Positions 41,060-53,825 are shown, counted from the stretch's first letter. The stretch: DNA of 64,000 nucleotides from Parapristionchus giblindavisi (GCA_943737045.1 CALSFV010000432.1:1-64000), one strand, 5' to 3'. Translations and numbers: made by a program. The notes: generated by a model from the sequence alone, not told the origin.

Positions 41060-41344
41060 TTCTATTGTTACTTTTGTGTTATTGTTACTTGTTACTTGTT
41101 ATGTGTTTACTAGCAATAGAATAAATGTAGATATGTTCATATCGAGTATACTCGTTTATCACAATCCTTGTATCCACACTTTTATTCGTCTCATAGATTT
41201 TCCATTTGTTTTCGTAGATCAGTGAGAGATAGATCTCTGCAGTGTATACTTTATTCATATGGAGTCCATTATGATAACTCACACTTGACCTGATACAATA
41301 TCTTCTGCAGTACACACATTATCTCCTTCACTTATATCCTATAA
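41060..41344. other. Spacer between convergent unknown genes
   Basis: 285 bp between two facing stop codons. GTTACTTGTTACTTGTTA repeats near 41082-41100; no gene seen. Confidence 0.5.
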
Positions 41345-42239
41345 TCACAATCTATCCCATATATCATCAATATCCTCTCTACTAACTACTTCCTTTCCTT
41401 TTCCTCCTTCATCTCTTCCTGTTTTAGTATCTACTTCAAGAGGTACGAAGTACACTGATCCTTCCACTATACGAGGTTCGTATTCCTACAACGATTAGAT
41501 TACGGTAGAATCATGATATTGATTGATTTACTCCATCAGGAAGAGAATTGATATGGGCTTTGAGTGTAGATGCAGAGATAGGGGATGCACGTGATGCATT
41601 TTCATTCATTGTAAGTGGAGGAGGATGTGGTGGAGCATCTTGAAGATATGACAACTGTAATCAATACTCGATACAGTACTCTACAAAGAGAATACGGTAG
41701 ATACATGGTAATGATCGGTTGCAGGAAGCCAAGATCGAAGGCCATCAGCAACATAGGCACTCATTTTCTATAATACAATAGAATGAGTACGGTAATATAA
41801 TATAAACAATACTTACTCTAGTAGGTGGGGCGTAATTATCATTCTTGCTGTCTTCATTATATTTATCCATTTCCATTGCATATTGACTATACTTTCTATC
41901 TACTTGATCTCAAATTAATCGATATCGATCAATTGTTTCTACGTTTCTACAGTATACCATTAGAAAAGAAATAGCTACTAGGAACAGCACGAGGAGTTGA
42001 AGAATTATTGGAGTCCCTCAAATATTCTGTATTTACTATATCATAAGATCTCGTAAACAATGGAATAGATTTGCATAACTAACGAGAACAGAAAATTAAT
42101 TATGTAAAAGCTTTCAAATGGTAATAGTAGACTAAACTAGATCTATCTATAATATATGTAGATAGATCATTAAATAAAGGCTTTATACTATGTATAGTTA
42201 GATATATTTATAATATAAAATAACTAACGATGAATTCAT
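41345..42239 (-). CDS. Unrecognised small protein, several exons
   Basis: Minus-strand exons give STPRAVPSSYFFSN, QVDRKYSQYAMEMDKYNEDS plus NYAPPTR, KMSAYVADGLRSWLPATDHY, LSYLQDAPPHPPPLTMNENA plus SASTLKAHINSLPDG, and EYEPRIVEGSVYFVPLEVDT through DDIWDRL with TGA 41347-41345. Borders are GT-AG with 40-50 bp introns and the frame is consistent. The Pro-rich middle and the charged last exon suggest a partly disordered soluble protein. The first exon is unsure: a short ATG exon at 42239-42229 (MNSS) is possible, but I could not make a clean join around 42010-42070. No family recognised. Confidence 0.5.
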
Positions 42240-42431
42240 TTATGGAGATAAGATAGAGAAATGGACCGATGTGAGAATATACAAGAGAATGGAATGAAAT
42301 GAATAATGATACATCATAAGAATGAATTCTTTATTCATTTGTATGACGTTATCATTTTTCTATTTGAAGATTGGAAGGATCGTCCATTTTATTCTCACTT
42401 CTATCAGTCATACAAATCGGTTCATTATATC
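42240..42431. promoter_or_regulatory. Short divergent promoter region
   Basis: About 190 bp separate the starts of two genes transcribed away from each other. No motif is identified. The inference of a shared promoter rests on position only. Confidence 0.35.
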
Positions 42432-45400
42432 ATGTCTTCTCTTAATCAACATGAGGATGAGGTATCTACTGTCTTTATCTTTTCATCTCACTCTCTCATC
42501 TACCGTATCACTCTTACTCTGCTACCCCGACCGTAACCCCCGTTTCTCTAATTGCGACAGCTACCGTACCCCACATACTCTAATTCAAACCATATACAGG
42601 AAGATTTCCAATCTCCAACTGTGGTAACGAGTGACTATGCTATTAATGTTCCTCTTTCTACTATACGCCTACGTATGTATCATAATCCTTTCTAATTCGA
42701 TCAATATTCATTTTCAGCTGCTGAAGCTAAACGGAGTGAATACGTTTTCAAAATGAATAATAATAATGCGGTATGGTTACTGTAATTGTTACATGGTATT
42801 GAATGGAATTATAGAAGACAAAGGAGAAACCGGATTATTATGCTAGTCCTGAATTGCGAGAATTAGTCAACAAAGCAATTAAGGATACTAAGGTTTGATC
42901 TAGTCAAAGATTCAAAGAATCTAATTATTATAGGAGAAGGAAATGAAGATTCAACCGATCTCTGCTCAGAAGCTCCGTGAAAGAGCTTCTCAACTTGATG
43001 ATGCTGTATGTACTCTTGACTGGAATATCTAAATTATCGATTGAATCATGCAGGTCTATGTACCTACCGTAATCAATGGACAGTTATTCTTTGTTCCCAT
43101 GAATGATGATACTCGTACGGCTAAACAATGTTCATCTCGTACGAATACTGCTATTGCTATTGGTAGTGTGAGTAATGTAAGATACAATATCCCCTTTCAT
43201 TACAACATACGGTATATCTTTGAGGAGAATTGTGCAACTGCTAATGAAGGATCATTGTCTTCATATTCTGTTAATCTTGAACAGCTTCAAAACATTCTTG
43301 GACTTAAGGCTGTTCAGAAAGTTTTAACACAATTCAAGGTTAATTATTACTGTACTAGTTCAATTCTTATATTTCTTCACTTTTAGGAGAATCCTCATGA
43401 ATATGTTAAAAAGGCAAAAACTGTGTCTTCTAGGTATTTCGATCATTCCACGATTATGATATTTCATTAAGCCAATCTACTGGGGCCTTTGCTTTCACTA
43501 ATTTTTCAATTTGATCGTCGTATTCATCGATGTATTCATTGATAATTTGAGACGCAATTCGTTCTCGGCTAATGCAGAGGAAGAGACTGGAGTATCAACA
43601 GCTGAGGAATTTCATTCTGCTTTTTCATCCCTTTCTGAGACTGAAGGGTATTGATCGATTTATTGATTTATGTTGATTAGTATACATATATTAAAGAGTG
43701 TCGACAGCCCGTGAAATTGAAGAATCAGATATAAAGAGTGCTAAAGTTATTGTGACTGACAGGTTATATTATTGATTGAATAGATCACAGATTATTGATT
43801 AATTCTATAGAGAGGATTTAAAGAATGAAAGTAAGGGAAATGCATATGAATTAACTGAAGAAAACTACGGTACTGGGTAAGCCATTAAATACTATATCGA
43901 TAAATGAATATTGATTAAGAAGTCGATCATATCGTTTGGGAACAGCCCCAGCTGGCGATATGAGATCCAGAGCTATTCCATCTTCTTCATATGAAAGAAC
44001 TGCTCAAGCCAACACGTAAGTTCATACGTATACGGTAGATCAATCAATAATCATTATTTTAGTTCATCTACCAATACTGCTGTATTTGGTGATAAGGAAG
44101 GCCCCGTTGGAGCAGATATGAGATCCAGAGCTATTCCATCTTCTTCATATGAAAGAACTGCTCAAGCCAACACGTAAGATAATACGTATACGGTAGGTCA
44201 ATCAATAATCCTTTTTTTAGTTCATCTACCAATACTGCTGTATTTGGTGATAAGGAAGGCCCCGTTGGAGCTGATATGAGATCCAGAGCTATTCCATCTT
44301 CTTCATATGAAAGAACTGCTCAAGCCAACACGTAAGATAATACGTATACGGTAGGTCAATCAATAATCCTTTTTTTAGTTCATCTACCAATACTGCTGTA
44401 TTTGGTGGTAAGGAAGGCCCGGTTGGAGCTGATATGAGATCGAGAGCTATTCCATCTTCTTCATATGAAAGAACGGCTCAAGCCAACACGTAAGATAATA
44501 CGTATACGGTAGGTCAATCAATAATCCTTTTTTTAGTTCATCTACCAATACTGCTGTATTTGGTGGTAAGGAAGGCCCGGTTGGAGCTGATATGAGATCG
44601 AGAGCTATTCCATCTTCTTCATATGAAAGAACTGCTCAAGCCAACAAGTAAGATAATACATATACGGTAGGTCAATCAATAATCCTTTTTTAGTTCATCT
44701 ACCAATACTGCTGTATTTGGTGGTAAGGAAGGCCCGGTTGGAGCTGATATGAGATCGAGAGCTATTCCATCTTCATCATATGAAAGAACGGCTCAAGCCA
44801 GCACGTAAGATAATACGTATACGGTAGGTCAATCAATAATCCTTTTTTTAGTTCATCTACCAATACTGCTGTATTTGGTGGTAAGGAAGGCCCGGTTGGA
44901 GCTGATATGAGATCGAGAGCTATTCCATCTTCTTCATATGAAAGAACTGCTCAAGCCAACACGTAAGATAATACATATACGGTAGGTCAATCAATAATCC
45001 TTTTTTTAGTTCATCTACCAATACTGCTGTATTTGGTGGTAAGGAAGGCCCGGTTGGAGCTGATATGAGATCGAGAGCTATTCCATCTTCTTCATATGAA
45101 AGAACTGCTCAAGCCAACACGTAAGATAATACGTATACGGTAGGTCAATCAATAATCCTTTTTTTAGTTCATCTACCAATACTGCTGTATTTGGTGATAA
45201 GGAAGGCCCCGTTGGAGCTGATATGAGATCGAGAGCTATTCCATCTTCTTCATATGAAAGAACTGCTCAAGCCAACACGTAAGATAATACGTATACGGTA
45301 GGTCAATCAATAATCCTTTTTTTAGTTCATCTACCAATACTGCTGTATTTGGTGATAAGGAAGGCCCCGTTGGAGCTGATATGAGATCGAGAGCTATTCC

Positions 45401-46166
45401 ATCTTCTTCATATGAAAGAACTGCTCAAGCCAACACGTAAGATAATACGTATACGGTAGGTCAATCAATAATCCTTTTTTTAGTTCATCTACCAATACTG
45501 CTGTATTTGGTGATAAGGAAGGCCCCGTTGGAGCTGATATGAGATCGAGAGCTATTCCATCTTCTTCATATGAAAGAACTGCTCAAGCCAACACGTAAGT
45601 TCATACGTATACGGTAGATCAATCAATAATCATTATTTTAGTTCATCTACCAATACTGCTGTATTTGGTGATAAGGAAGGCCCCGTTGGAGCTGATATGA
45701 GATCGAGAGCTATTCCATCATCTTCATGTGAGAGAACCGCTCAAGTATTGACGTAAGTGCATCATCCATAAATGATTTAATCAAATATTTGCCAGTGATA
45801 TCGCTACCGGGAAGTCTGCTTCAAGTGAACAAATCAATGATGCACTCAATAGCCTTATTTCGGAGATTACGGCAAATGAGTTAGTTTTATTGAATGATTA
45901 ATATATTTAATCGATAATTATTAAGTGATGATCAAAGTACTCGTGAAGAACTGAAGACTGCTCTAGATAGGTAAAGTAAATTCGGTCTGAACAGTGATAT
46001 ATCATGTTTAAGAGATGATAGCTTGACTCAAGTCGATCCAGTTATGCTTACTAAGACTCCTCTTTCTGATATCAGAGTGAGTGATTATTATCCTTACCAT
46101 TGATTCATATAATCATTCCAGGCAGCAACTGCTGTTCCATCTATTGGCAACTTTGAAGCGCAGTAA
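42432..46166 (+). CDS. Exon-array protein: tandem 37-residue repeats, unrecognised
   Basis: Start at ATG 42432 (MSSLNQHEDE), stop TAA 46164-46166 (AVPSIGNFEAQ). The N-terminal part is charged and partly helical: EDFQSPTVVTSDYAINVPLS, EKPDYYASPELRELVNKAIK, KIQPISAQKLRERASQLDDA, then VYVPTVINGQLFFVPMNDD and NLEQLQNILGLKAVQKVLTQ. After acidic exons (FSANAEEETGVSTAEEFHSA; EDLKNESKGNAYELTEE) and a partial repeat, eleven copies of one 111-bp exon follow, each coding 37 residues that include TNTAVFGGKEGPVGADMRSR and AIPSSSYERTAQA. The C-terminus is short and acidic (SEQINDALNSLISEITANE). The repeats are low in hydrophobics and rich in Ser/Arg/Gly, so probably disordered. Function unknown. The upstream start and a few splice sites near 43170-43230 are uncertain. 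Confidence 0.75.
44064..45752 (+). repeat. Array of 11 tandem exon+intron units, period 157-158 bp
   Basis: Exon starts at 44064, 44221, 44379, 44537, 44694, 44852, 45010, 45168, 45326, 45484 and 45642. Each unit is a 111-bp exon in phase 2-2 (37 codons, so copy number can change without a frameshift) plus a 46-47-bp intron (GTAAGATAATACGTATACGG ... TTTTTTTAG). Introns are as conserved as exons. The first intron (44032-44063) and the last one (45595-45641) share a variant, GTAAGTTCATACG, that differs from all inner ones; the last exon is diverged (SCERTAQVLT). A partial repeat lies at about 43920-44031. Confidence 0.95.
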
Positions 46167-46598
46167 CGGAGGTCGACGAGAACCATTCTAGAGTTCCTCC
46201 CTCTAATAAACTTCTTTGTTATATTTTCCTGGTTTACGCACAATATTGTTAACAAGCAAGAATAAGAAACAAATATTTTTAAATGAAAATAGAATTAATA
46301 AAATGATAACAATATTGTTTTTGCAATGTTAAAATGCTGGTCTTTGATCTCAGCCGGAGTTGCAATCCGTATTTAGGTTCGTAGTAGGAAAAGTCGTAGT
46401 CCGATTGCACCATGCCAAAAATACATTTTAATAAATTTTTAAATGATTTTCCTTCACTTATATTGATTAACTTCTCGTCAGTGCTGCTCCTTGGTTCTCA
46501 CTGTCGCGCTATAGTCTAACTTTCACATAGTTTGAAACCACGTAGACTTTTCCTATATAAAACGATAAATTTAGCTTTTTTAAAGTTTCCCACCAGAC
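46167..46598. other. Spacer between exon-array gene and Pol I subunit gene
   Basis: 432 bp, same orientation on both sides. AT-rich with AATAAAA near 46297; no gene seen. Confidence 0.5.
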
Positions 46599-49500
46599 AT
46601 GGAATGTGATGTCGTATCATATCACGTAGATTCCTTCAACTATCTCGCTGATGAAGGTAGGCCATGAACGAATATGATGTAATATCATTGAGGTTATTTA
46701 GGAGTTAATCTTGCCGCCATCGCTTGTCCGAGTGAAAAGTTTCTTCTGAAGAGTGATGCAATTGAATTGAGTTATTCCGGTGCATCACTTGGATATCCTC
46801 AACTGGATGGATCTGGAGTGCGTTATATATCAATCGATCATTGGTATATGCTTAATTTATAGGACAAGATCGGTAATGATGGTTTGAATCTTCTTCCTTC
46901 TGAATGCAGACAGCGTGGCTTAACGTACAAAGGAAACTTGAAGGCGAATATTGATGTATGTTTGAGTCGTTTTCCTCTGTTGTATCACTGTTGTCATGTA
47001 TACATTCAGATTCGTGTGAATGGAACTCGGATCGATACTATTGAAACAGTCATCGGTCAAGTAAGTTTATTCTCCGTAATATATTGTGATGCATTTTAAA
47101 TTGTATTAACCTTTGATCTGTTGTTTCCGCGTTTCATCGGTATAAATTGGATGTACAGGCAAATTATTATAGGTTCCCATCATGTTGAAATCAAATAGAT
47201 GCCATCTAGCTAAGATGTCTAGAAAAGAATTAGTGAAAGTAGGTGAAGAAGCAATTGAGAAAGGAGGATACTTTATCTGTAAAGGATCAGAAAAGGTTAG
47301 TAATATCTTTATATTATAATGAAGAATTATGATCTCCTTTATCAGGTCATTCGTCTTCTCGTTGCTAATCGTCGGAATTTCCCCATTGCAATCATTCGAC
47401 GTACATTCAAAGAAAAGGGAAAATTATTCTCTGAATTCGGAGTTCAAATGAGATCAGTTAAAGAGAATCATACAGCAGTTATGATGACTCTTCATTATCT
47501 TGATTCTGGTACTATGCATCTGGCTATTCAGGTATAATCTGACTATACTCTTGTACACTATATTGATTGATTGCAGTATCGTCGTGAGATATTCTATATT
47601 CCTCTTATGTACATCATAAAATGTATCACCACAAGGAATGATGCATTGATTGCACAGGTTAGACTCTATCATCTATCTGTCTTTATTCTCATAGTATATA
47701 GGATATGCGTCGAGGACGTAGTGATGATTTCTGGAAGAGTTGTGTCCATACAATGCTTGAACAATGTCTTGATGATGGAATTGCCACACAGGTACATTAA
47801 TCATTCCATTCATATAATTAGCTTGATATATGCAGAAAGCAGCTCTGAAAGCTCTTGGTAATCGATTCCGTGTTGCACTTGGATCGAAGATTGCCCCATG
47901 GGAAGATGATGAAGTAATCTTTCATATTATTGATCATCAACAAATTATTGATTGATTATGTAATCTATTCTAGGCAGTTGGACGTTTTCTAATCAAAGAA
48001 TGTGTTGCAATCCATTTAAATGATAATGATGATAAGTTCTATTGTCTTGTATACATGGCACAGAAGTTGGTCGCATTGGCTAAGGTATAGTTCATGCCCA
48101 ATACTCACTAATTACTGATCGATTTATAGCAAGAATGTGCTCCTGAGAGTCCAGATAATCCTCAATTTCAAGAAGCTTCTATCAGTGGTCATATTATGTT
48201 ATTGACATTGAAAGAATCTATGGAATCTGTTCTTCTTAATATCAGAAGGTATCATACATCTTATTATTTCATCCAATATCTAATCTATTTTCTTTAGGAA
48301 ACTTGAGATATTCGCGAAGAAGAAGGATTCATTCGCAGTTACATCGTTAGTCCCTCTCTTTTTATTTAATATGTTGAGGCGAAGTGGTGTAGTGGTCTAT
48401 GGCGCGCCCCATCATTCCATCTGTCCTGGGTTCGATTCCCGGTCGTTTCACCGCCTCCGCCTCACCAAGGCGCCCGAAAGGGGAATTTGTAGTGACTAGA
48501 TCATGCGGTAAAGTAGGTCCGAAGAAGAGATTAGGCCCTCCGGACTGAATTGGCCTTGAAATATCACTGGCCTAGCAGTGATAACCCGCAGGACTTCGTG
48601 TGCCTTGAATAACGGGTTGTACCTTTACCTTTTACCTTTATGTTGATTCAGTATAAATTACGATATATTAATTCAGTAATGAAGTTATTCGTGCACTTGG
48701 ATCAGCTAGAGGAAGTTTAATCACAAGAAATCTCGAATTCTTCCTTGCTACTGGAAATCTCGTTAGTTACTCTACATATCTTTTTCTTTTTCAATCATTC
48801 AATAAACAATAAATATCAGGTGACAAAACAAGGACTTGCCCTTCAACAAGAGACTGGATTCTCTGTTATTGCAGAAAGAATCAATCAATTGAGATTCATT
48901 TCACATTTCCGTGCTATTCATAGGTTATTTGATCTTTGATCTTTGATGTATTAATTGAATGTAAATGTCTTAAGAGGTGCATTCTTCATGGAGATGCGTA
49001 CAACAGATGTTCGTAAACTTCGTCCTGAGGCATGGGGATTCATTTGTCCTGTTCATACTCCTGATGGTGCCCCTTGTGGTCTACTCAATCATGTTACTGC
49101 TTCATGCAGGTATTCATTCATATATTCATTACATACTTACTTACACAGATAAGTTACATACTTACTTACACAGATAAGCATTTTACTTTACTGGACAGTT
49201 AGGGTCCCCATTTTTTGATAACTGGTGTAGAAGACTGATATAAGGCGATTACGCAACTAAAAAACCGGGGTCAATTATCAAAATTCCGAGAAAATTGACA
49301 AAAAGACGTGTAAGGTTTTTTTTACCGTAATCCCAAAATTCTCGCTCGATTTGTCAACGCATTTTACATCCTTTTCGCTAAATAAGGTGTCCATCGTATG
49401 CGGACGGTCCATACGAACATTTTGAGCTCCAACTTGACCGAATTGGTCGCTTCCCCTCGCCACCATAAAAATAGCGCCGTATATCACGGCACACAATAAA

Positions 49501-52500
49501 TATAAATGCGGCAACGCCGTGCCTTTTTCCAAATTTGCCGTTAACGCAAACTGACTTTATTTTCCAAACTTTGATGTTTGCTACTTGCTTTGGTAACTTG
49601 ACGGGATAAACTTTTCTGGAATATTTTCAGCTACCGTAACCCACCTACCGTAACCCTACCGTATATTTCGTACTTTTTCAATCTTGTGATTAAAATTACG
49701 TGTTTGGTCCATGATTGGGTAACTCGACGAGGCAAATTTTTCGAGAACATTTTTAGCTACCGTAACCCATCTACCGTACCAGGATAACGGGAACTGACTT
49801 TATTTTTGGAATTTTCTTTTAAAATTCGGTACTCGGTACCTCCTTAGGTAACTTCACAAGACAAATTTTTGTAGACCATTTTAAGCTACCGTAACCCATC
49901 CACCGTACCACGTTAACGCAAAATGACTTTATTTTCCAATCTTGTGATAAAAATTCTATGCTTGCTCCATCCTTGTGTAAAACGACATGACAAATTTTTC
50001 TAGACCATTTTCAGCTACCGTAACCCATCTACCGTTGTACTACGTTAACGCAAACTGACTTTATTTTTCAAACTTGTGATAAAAATTCCGTGCTTGGTCC
50101 ATCCTTGTGTAACTCGACGAGACAAATTTTTCTAGAGCATTTTCAGCTACCGTAACCCATCTACCGTAGTGCTACCTTAACGCAAACTGACTTTATTTTT
50201 TCAAACTTTCGATAAAAATTCCGTTCTTGGTACTACCTTAAGTAACTCGACGAGACAAATTTTTCTGGACCATTTTCAGCTACCATAACCCATCTACCGT
50301 AGTGCTACCTTAACGCAAACTGACTTTATTTTTCAAACTTTCGATAAAAATTCCGTGCTTGGTACTACCTTAAGTAACTCGACGAGACAAATTTTTCTAG
50401 ACCATTTTCAGCTACCGTAACCCATCTACCGTACCCCTACCGTACCAAATTCGACTAAAACGGCAAAGAAGTATTGGGCTAACGTAGATGAGATGGACCA
50501 GCGATTATAATACATATGCGCAAAACTCTCTGAGGCGCGAACGTAGTTCGCGCTAGTTATCTATGGAATAGATTATGATTATAGAATCACTACTCATTTC
50601 TCTGATACTCGTCAATTACCTTCATATCTATCACAATTGGGAATGATTAATCATAAAGAGGCTTCTCTTATTGATATTAATGAGGAAGAGGTATACATCT
50701 ATCTATTCTATCACATCATATCCATATGTATATAGATGTATCCAGTATGGTGTGATGGTCGATTCCTTGGTTATATTCAATCTGATAAGGCTGCTGTTAT
50801 TGAGAGACAATTGAGATTGTCCAAAGCTAGAAGTTATGATAAGAAAGTACCTTCTGTTGCTGAAGTGAGTCATCTATATAATAATAAAAATAGGGAGCAC
50901 AAATATAATGAATATTACATATTATGACAGATATAAGTTCTATCATGGAACAGATACTTGAGTATGAGTATGAGACAACTGGAACTGTATCTATACATGT
51001 ATATCTATTGATTGTATTGTAGATAGCCGTAGTTAGACGATCATTCGATAAGAAGACAGTTCTATGGCAATTTCCATCTCTATATATTCTAACTGATCCT
51101 GGTAGATTGATTAGACCTGTGAAGAATCTTCTATCTGATACTACTGAAATGATTGGAACATTTGAACAAGTCTATCTATCTATTTGTATTGATCCTGAAG
51201 AAGCTGAACCTGGTGTTACTATTCATCAGGTATATCATATAACTGATCATACATCAATATATAATATTGTATACATAGGTCGAAAAATATGTTACAAAGT
51301 ACCAAGCCTGACCGGATTTTGAGCCAAAATTTCCCAAAAATCGAAATACCTGACCGGATTTTGAAAACCGATAACCTAGCTATTCGACCTATGATTGTAT
51401 ATCTATAGGAACTTCATCCATCAGCATTATTTTCATTTGCTGGTAATCTTATTCCATTCCCAGATCACAATCAATCACCTCGGTATGTTATATCCATGTA
51501 TCATCTTATATGATATATTGAATTACAGTAATGTCTATCAATGTCAAATGGGTAAACAGACGATGGGTACTCCAGTACATGCATGGCATGCTAGAGCTGA
51601 TAATAAGATGTATCGATTACAGGTAGTATTAATCTATCTGTTGTACATATTAAGTAGACTATTCGTTTATTCATTCATTATAGTTTCCTCAATCTCCTCT
51701 ACTTAAATTGGAAGCATATGATAAATATGAAATGGATGAATATCCATTAGGGACCAATGCATGTGTTGCTGTTATCTCATATACTGGTATCATTATATTA
51801 CGGTAGATTAATGAATTATTGATTGGCTGATATAGGATATGATATGGAGGACGCTATGACAATCAATAAAGGATCATATCAAAGAGGATTCGCTCATGGT
51901 ACTGTAATCAAGGTTGAGAGGTATGGTACTTTCATATATAATAGTGGTCATGATATGAATGATAACTATTCAGGATCAATTTGTTTGAGAAACGTGATAG
52001 TATGATGATATTTGCTAAAGATCCAAAATGTGATATTGATAGTATTGGTGCAGATGGGTTACCTATTCCTGGTAGACGATATCTTGAACGTATGTTCCTT
52101 TCTAATATATTAATCAATCAATATTCTTATTCTATTTAGATGATCCATACTATTCTGTCTATAAGATGGATTCAGGAGAGTATAAAGTACATAAATTCCA
52201 TTATGCTGAACCTGCTTATTGTGGTATTGTTAGATGTGTTCATGAAGATGGAGCTGATGCTAATGTTGTACGTATATCTATCCATTATTGATTGATTGAT
52301 TGATTGATAACATTGTAGCATGCCCTCATTCAATGGAGAATTGAGCGTAATCCAATCATTGGAGATAAGTTTGCCTCTCGACACGGACAAAAGGGTAAGG
52401 AGATACTGTAATCGATCCATTCGTATATTTTACCATATATCGTTGTTCAGGTATTAATTCGTTCTTATGGCCAGTAGAATCAATGCCATTCTCTGAATCT

Positions 52501-53421
52501 GGAATGGTTCCTGATATTATCTTCAATCCTCATGGTTTCCCATCTCGAATGACTATCGGTATATCATACTGTATTCATTATTCATTATTATTGATTGATT
52601 CACTTATAGGAATGATGATTGAGAGTATGGCTGGAAAGGCAGCTGGAATGCATGGAGCTACTTATGATGCTTCACCATTCGTATTCAAGTACTGTACATC
52701 TTCATTTATTGATTCATTTCTACAGTAATCGTTATGATTTACAGTGAGAAGAAGACTGCAATTGATCATTTCGGTCAATTATTAGAAAAAGCAGGATATA
52801 ATTATTATGGAAATGAGACAATGTATTCTGGTGTTGATGGAAGAGTTATGGAGGTATTAACATCCGATTATATTTCATTTATATATATACATTGTTCAAG
52901 GTTCAAATCTTCTTTGGTATCGTATACTATCAACGACTTCGTCATATGATTGCTGATAAGTTCCAGGTTCAATTGATTATCGATTGAATATGAAATGATA
53001 CAGTAATGTATTATAGGTACGATCAACTGGACCTATTGATCCCGTGACTCATCAACCTGTAAAAGGAAGAAAGAAAGGAGGAGGTGAGAAAGGATGAAGA
53101 TCATTCCATATAATAGATCATCTTTTATCCTTTGTTTAGGTATTCGATTTGGAGAAATGGAAAGAGATGCTATCATTGCACATGGAACATCATTCGTTCT
53201 ACAGGTACAACAAATAGATAGCATTTTTATTGATTTCTTTTAATATGTTCAATTGATGGAGTACAGTATACTTAATTATATTGATTACAGGATCGTCTAT
53301 TAAATTGTTCTGATCGTGATATTGCATATGGATGTAGAAGATGTGGAAGTCTACTCACTTGTCTCATGAGTACACGAATGTATACTGGAAAGAAGAACGT
53401 ATGATTGATTGATTGATTCAG

Positions 53422-53453
<32 letters not shown>

Positions 53454-53825
53454 GAATGAAATAGTTGGCAATAATATGAACTTTGATAGAATGTCTCAAA
53501 AGTAGTGAAAGTAGTGGAATTAGATTGGTCAATAGGAATAGTAAATAAATAAAATGGAATAAGAATGATGATTATAGTCACGAAGAACTACAAATGTTGA
53601 TTATACTGAGAGACAAATATGTAGGAATTGTGGAAAAGATGATGAAGTATCACTTGTACAGGTACTGTATCTATTCATTCATTCATTCATTCATTGGATT
53701 ACTGTAACTATGAATTGATCTTTCAGGTTCCTCGTGTTTTCCGTTATCTCACTGCTGAATTAGCTTCCATGAATGTTAAATTGAAGTTGAAGTTGGAACA
53801 TCCAAAAAATATAACTAGAGGATAG
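46599..53825 (+). CDS. RNA polymerase I second-largest subunit (RPA2/POLR1B)
   Basis: Catalytic beta-like subunit of the nucleolar polymerase that makes rRNA. It starts [20 protein letters not shown] (ATG 46599), as in Pol I rather than Pol II or III subunits, and ends [10 protein letters not shown] with TAG 53823-53825. Seen in order: [40 protein letters not shown], the lobe, [60 protein letters not shown] (POLR1B hallmark), [18 protein letters not shown] (active-site region), [32 protein letters not shown], then [19 protein letters not shown] and a C-terminal zinc region ([20 protein letters not shown]) with [16 protein letters not shown]. About 25 introns, three swollen by mobile DNA. No break in the conserved motifs. 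Confidence 0.95.
48378..48638 (+). mobile_element. tRNA-derived SINE in an RPA2 intron
   Basis: The 261-bp insert starts with a tRNA-like head (A-box TGGTGTAGTGG, B-box GGTTCGATTCC, T-arm CTGGG/CCCGG, near-complete acceptor pairing GAGGCGA/TCGTTTC), continues with an unrelated GC-richer body and ends in an ACCTTT-type tail. It is flanked by the identical 8-mer TATGTTGA (48370-48377 and 48639-48646), a target-site duplication that supports retroposition. Sense to the host gene. Confidence 0.85.
49198..50570. mobile_element. Minisatellite-rich insertion with helitron-like terminus, RPA2 intron
   Basis: The intron 49110-50584 is some 20 times the usual length. From about 49560 to 50430 it holds about seven copies of a 128-134-bp unit (blocks AACGCAAACTGACTTTATTT, TAACTCGACGAGACAAATTT and TTTCAGCTACCGTAACCCAT). 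Close to the 3' side, GCGCGAAC-GTA-GTTCGCGC is followed by TAGT (50535-50557), the hairpin-plus-CTAGT layout of a helitron 3' end. The 5' terminus was not identified, so the exact borders are estimates. Confidence 0.55.
51284..51393. mobile_element. About 110-bp MITE in an RPA2 intron
   Basis: Starts CATAGGTCGAA and ends with the exact inverse TTCGACCTATG. Inside are two copies of CCTGACCGGATTTTGA. The reverse complement resembles 24925-25140 inside the CTCAGG element (AGGTCGAATAGCTAGGTTAT, then GGTCAGG...CGATTTTT units, then TTGGTACTTTGTAACATA), so it is a shorter relative of that part. Confidence 0.7.

Noticed and set aside
44064..45752. CRISPR-like array (111-bp repeats, 47-bp spacers)
   Set aside because: The intervening 47 bp are conserved introns with GT-AG ends rather than unique spacers, and the 111-bp segments are in-frame exons.
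48378..48452. Functional tRNA gene in an RPA2 intron
   Set aside because: Stem pairing is imperfect, the anticodon arm does not close to a seven-base loop, and the sequence is the head of a SINE flanked by a target duplication.
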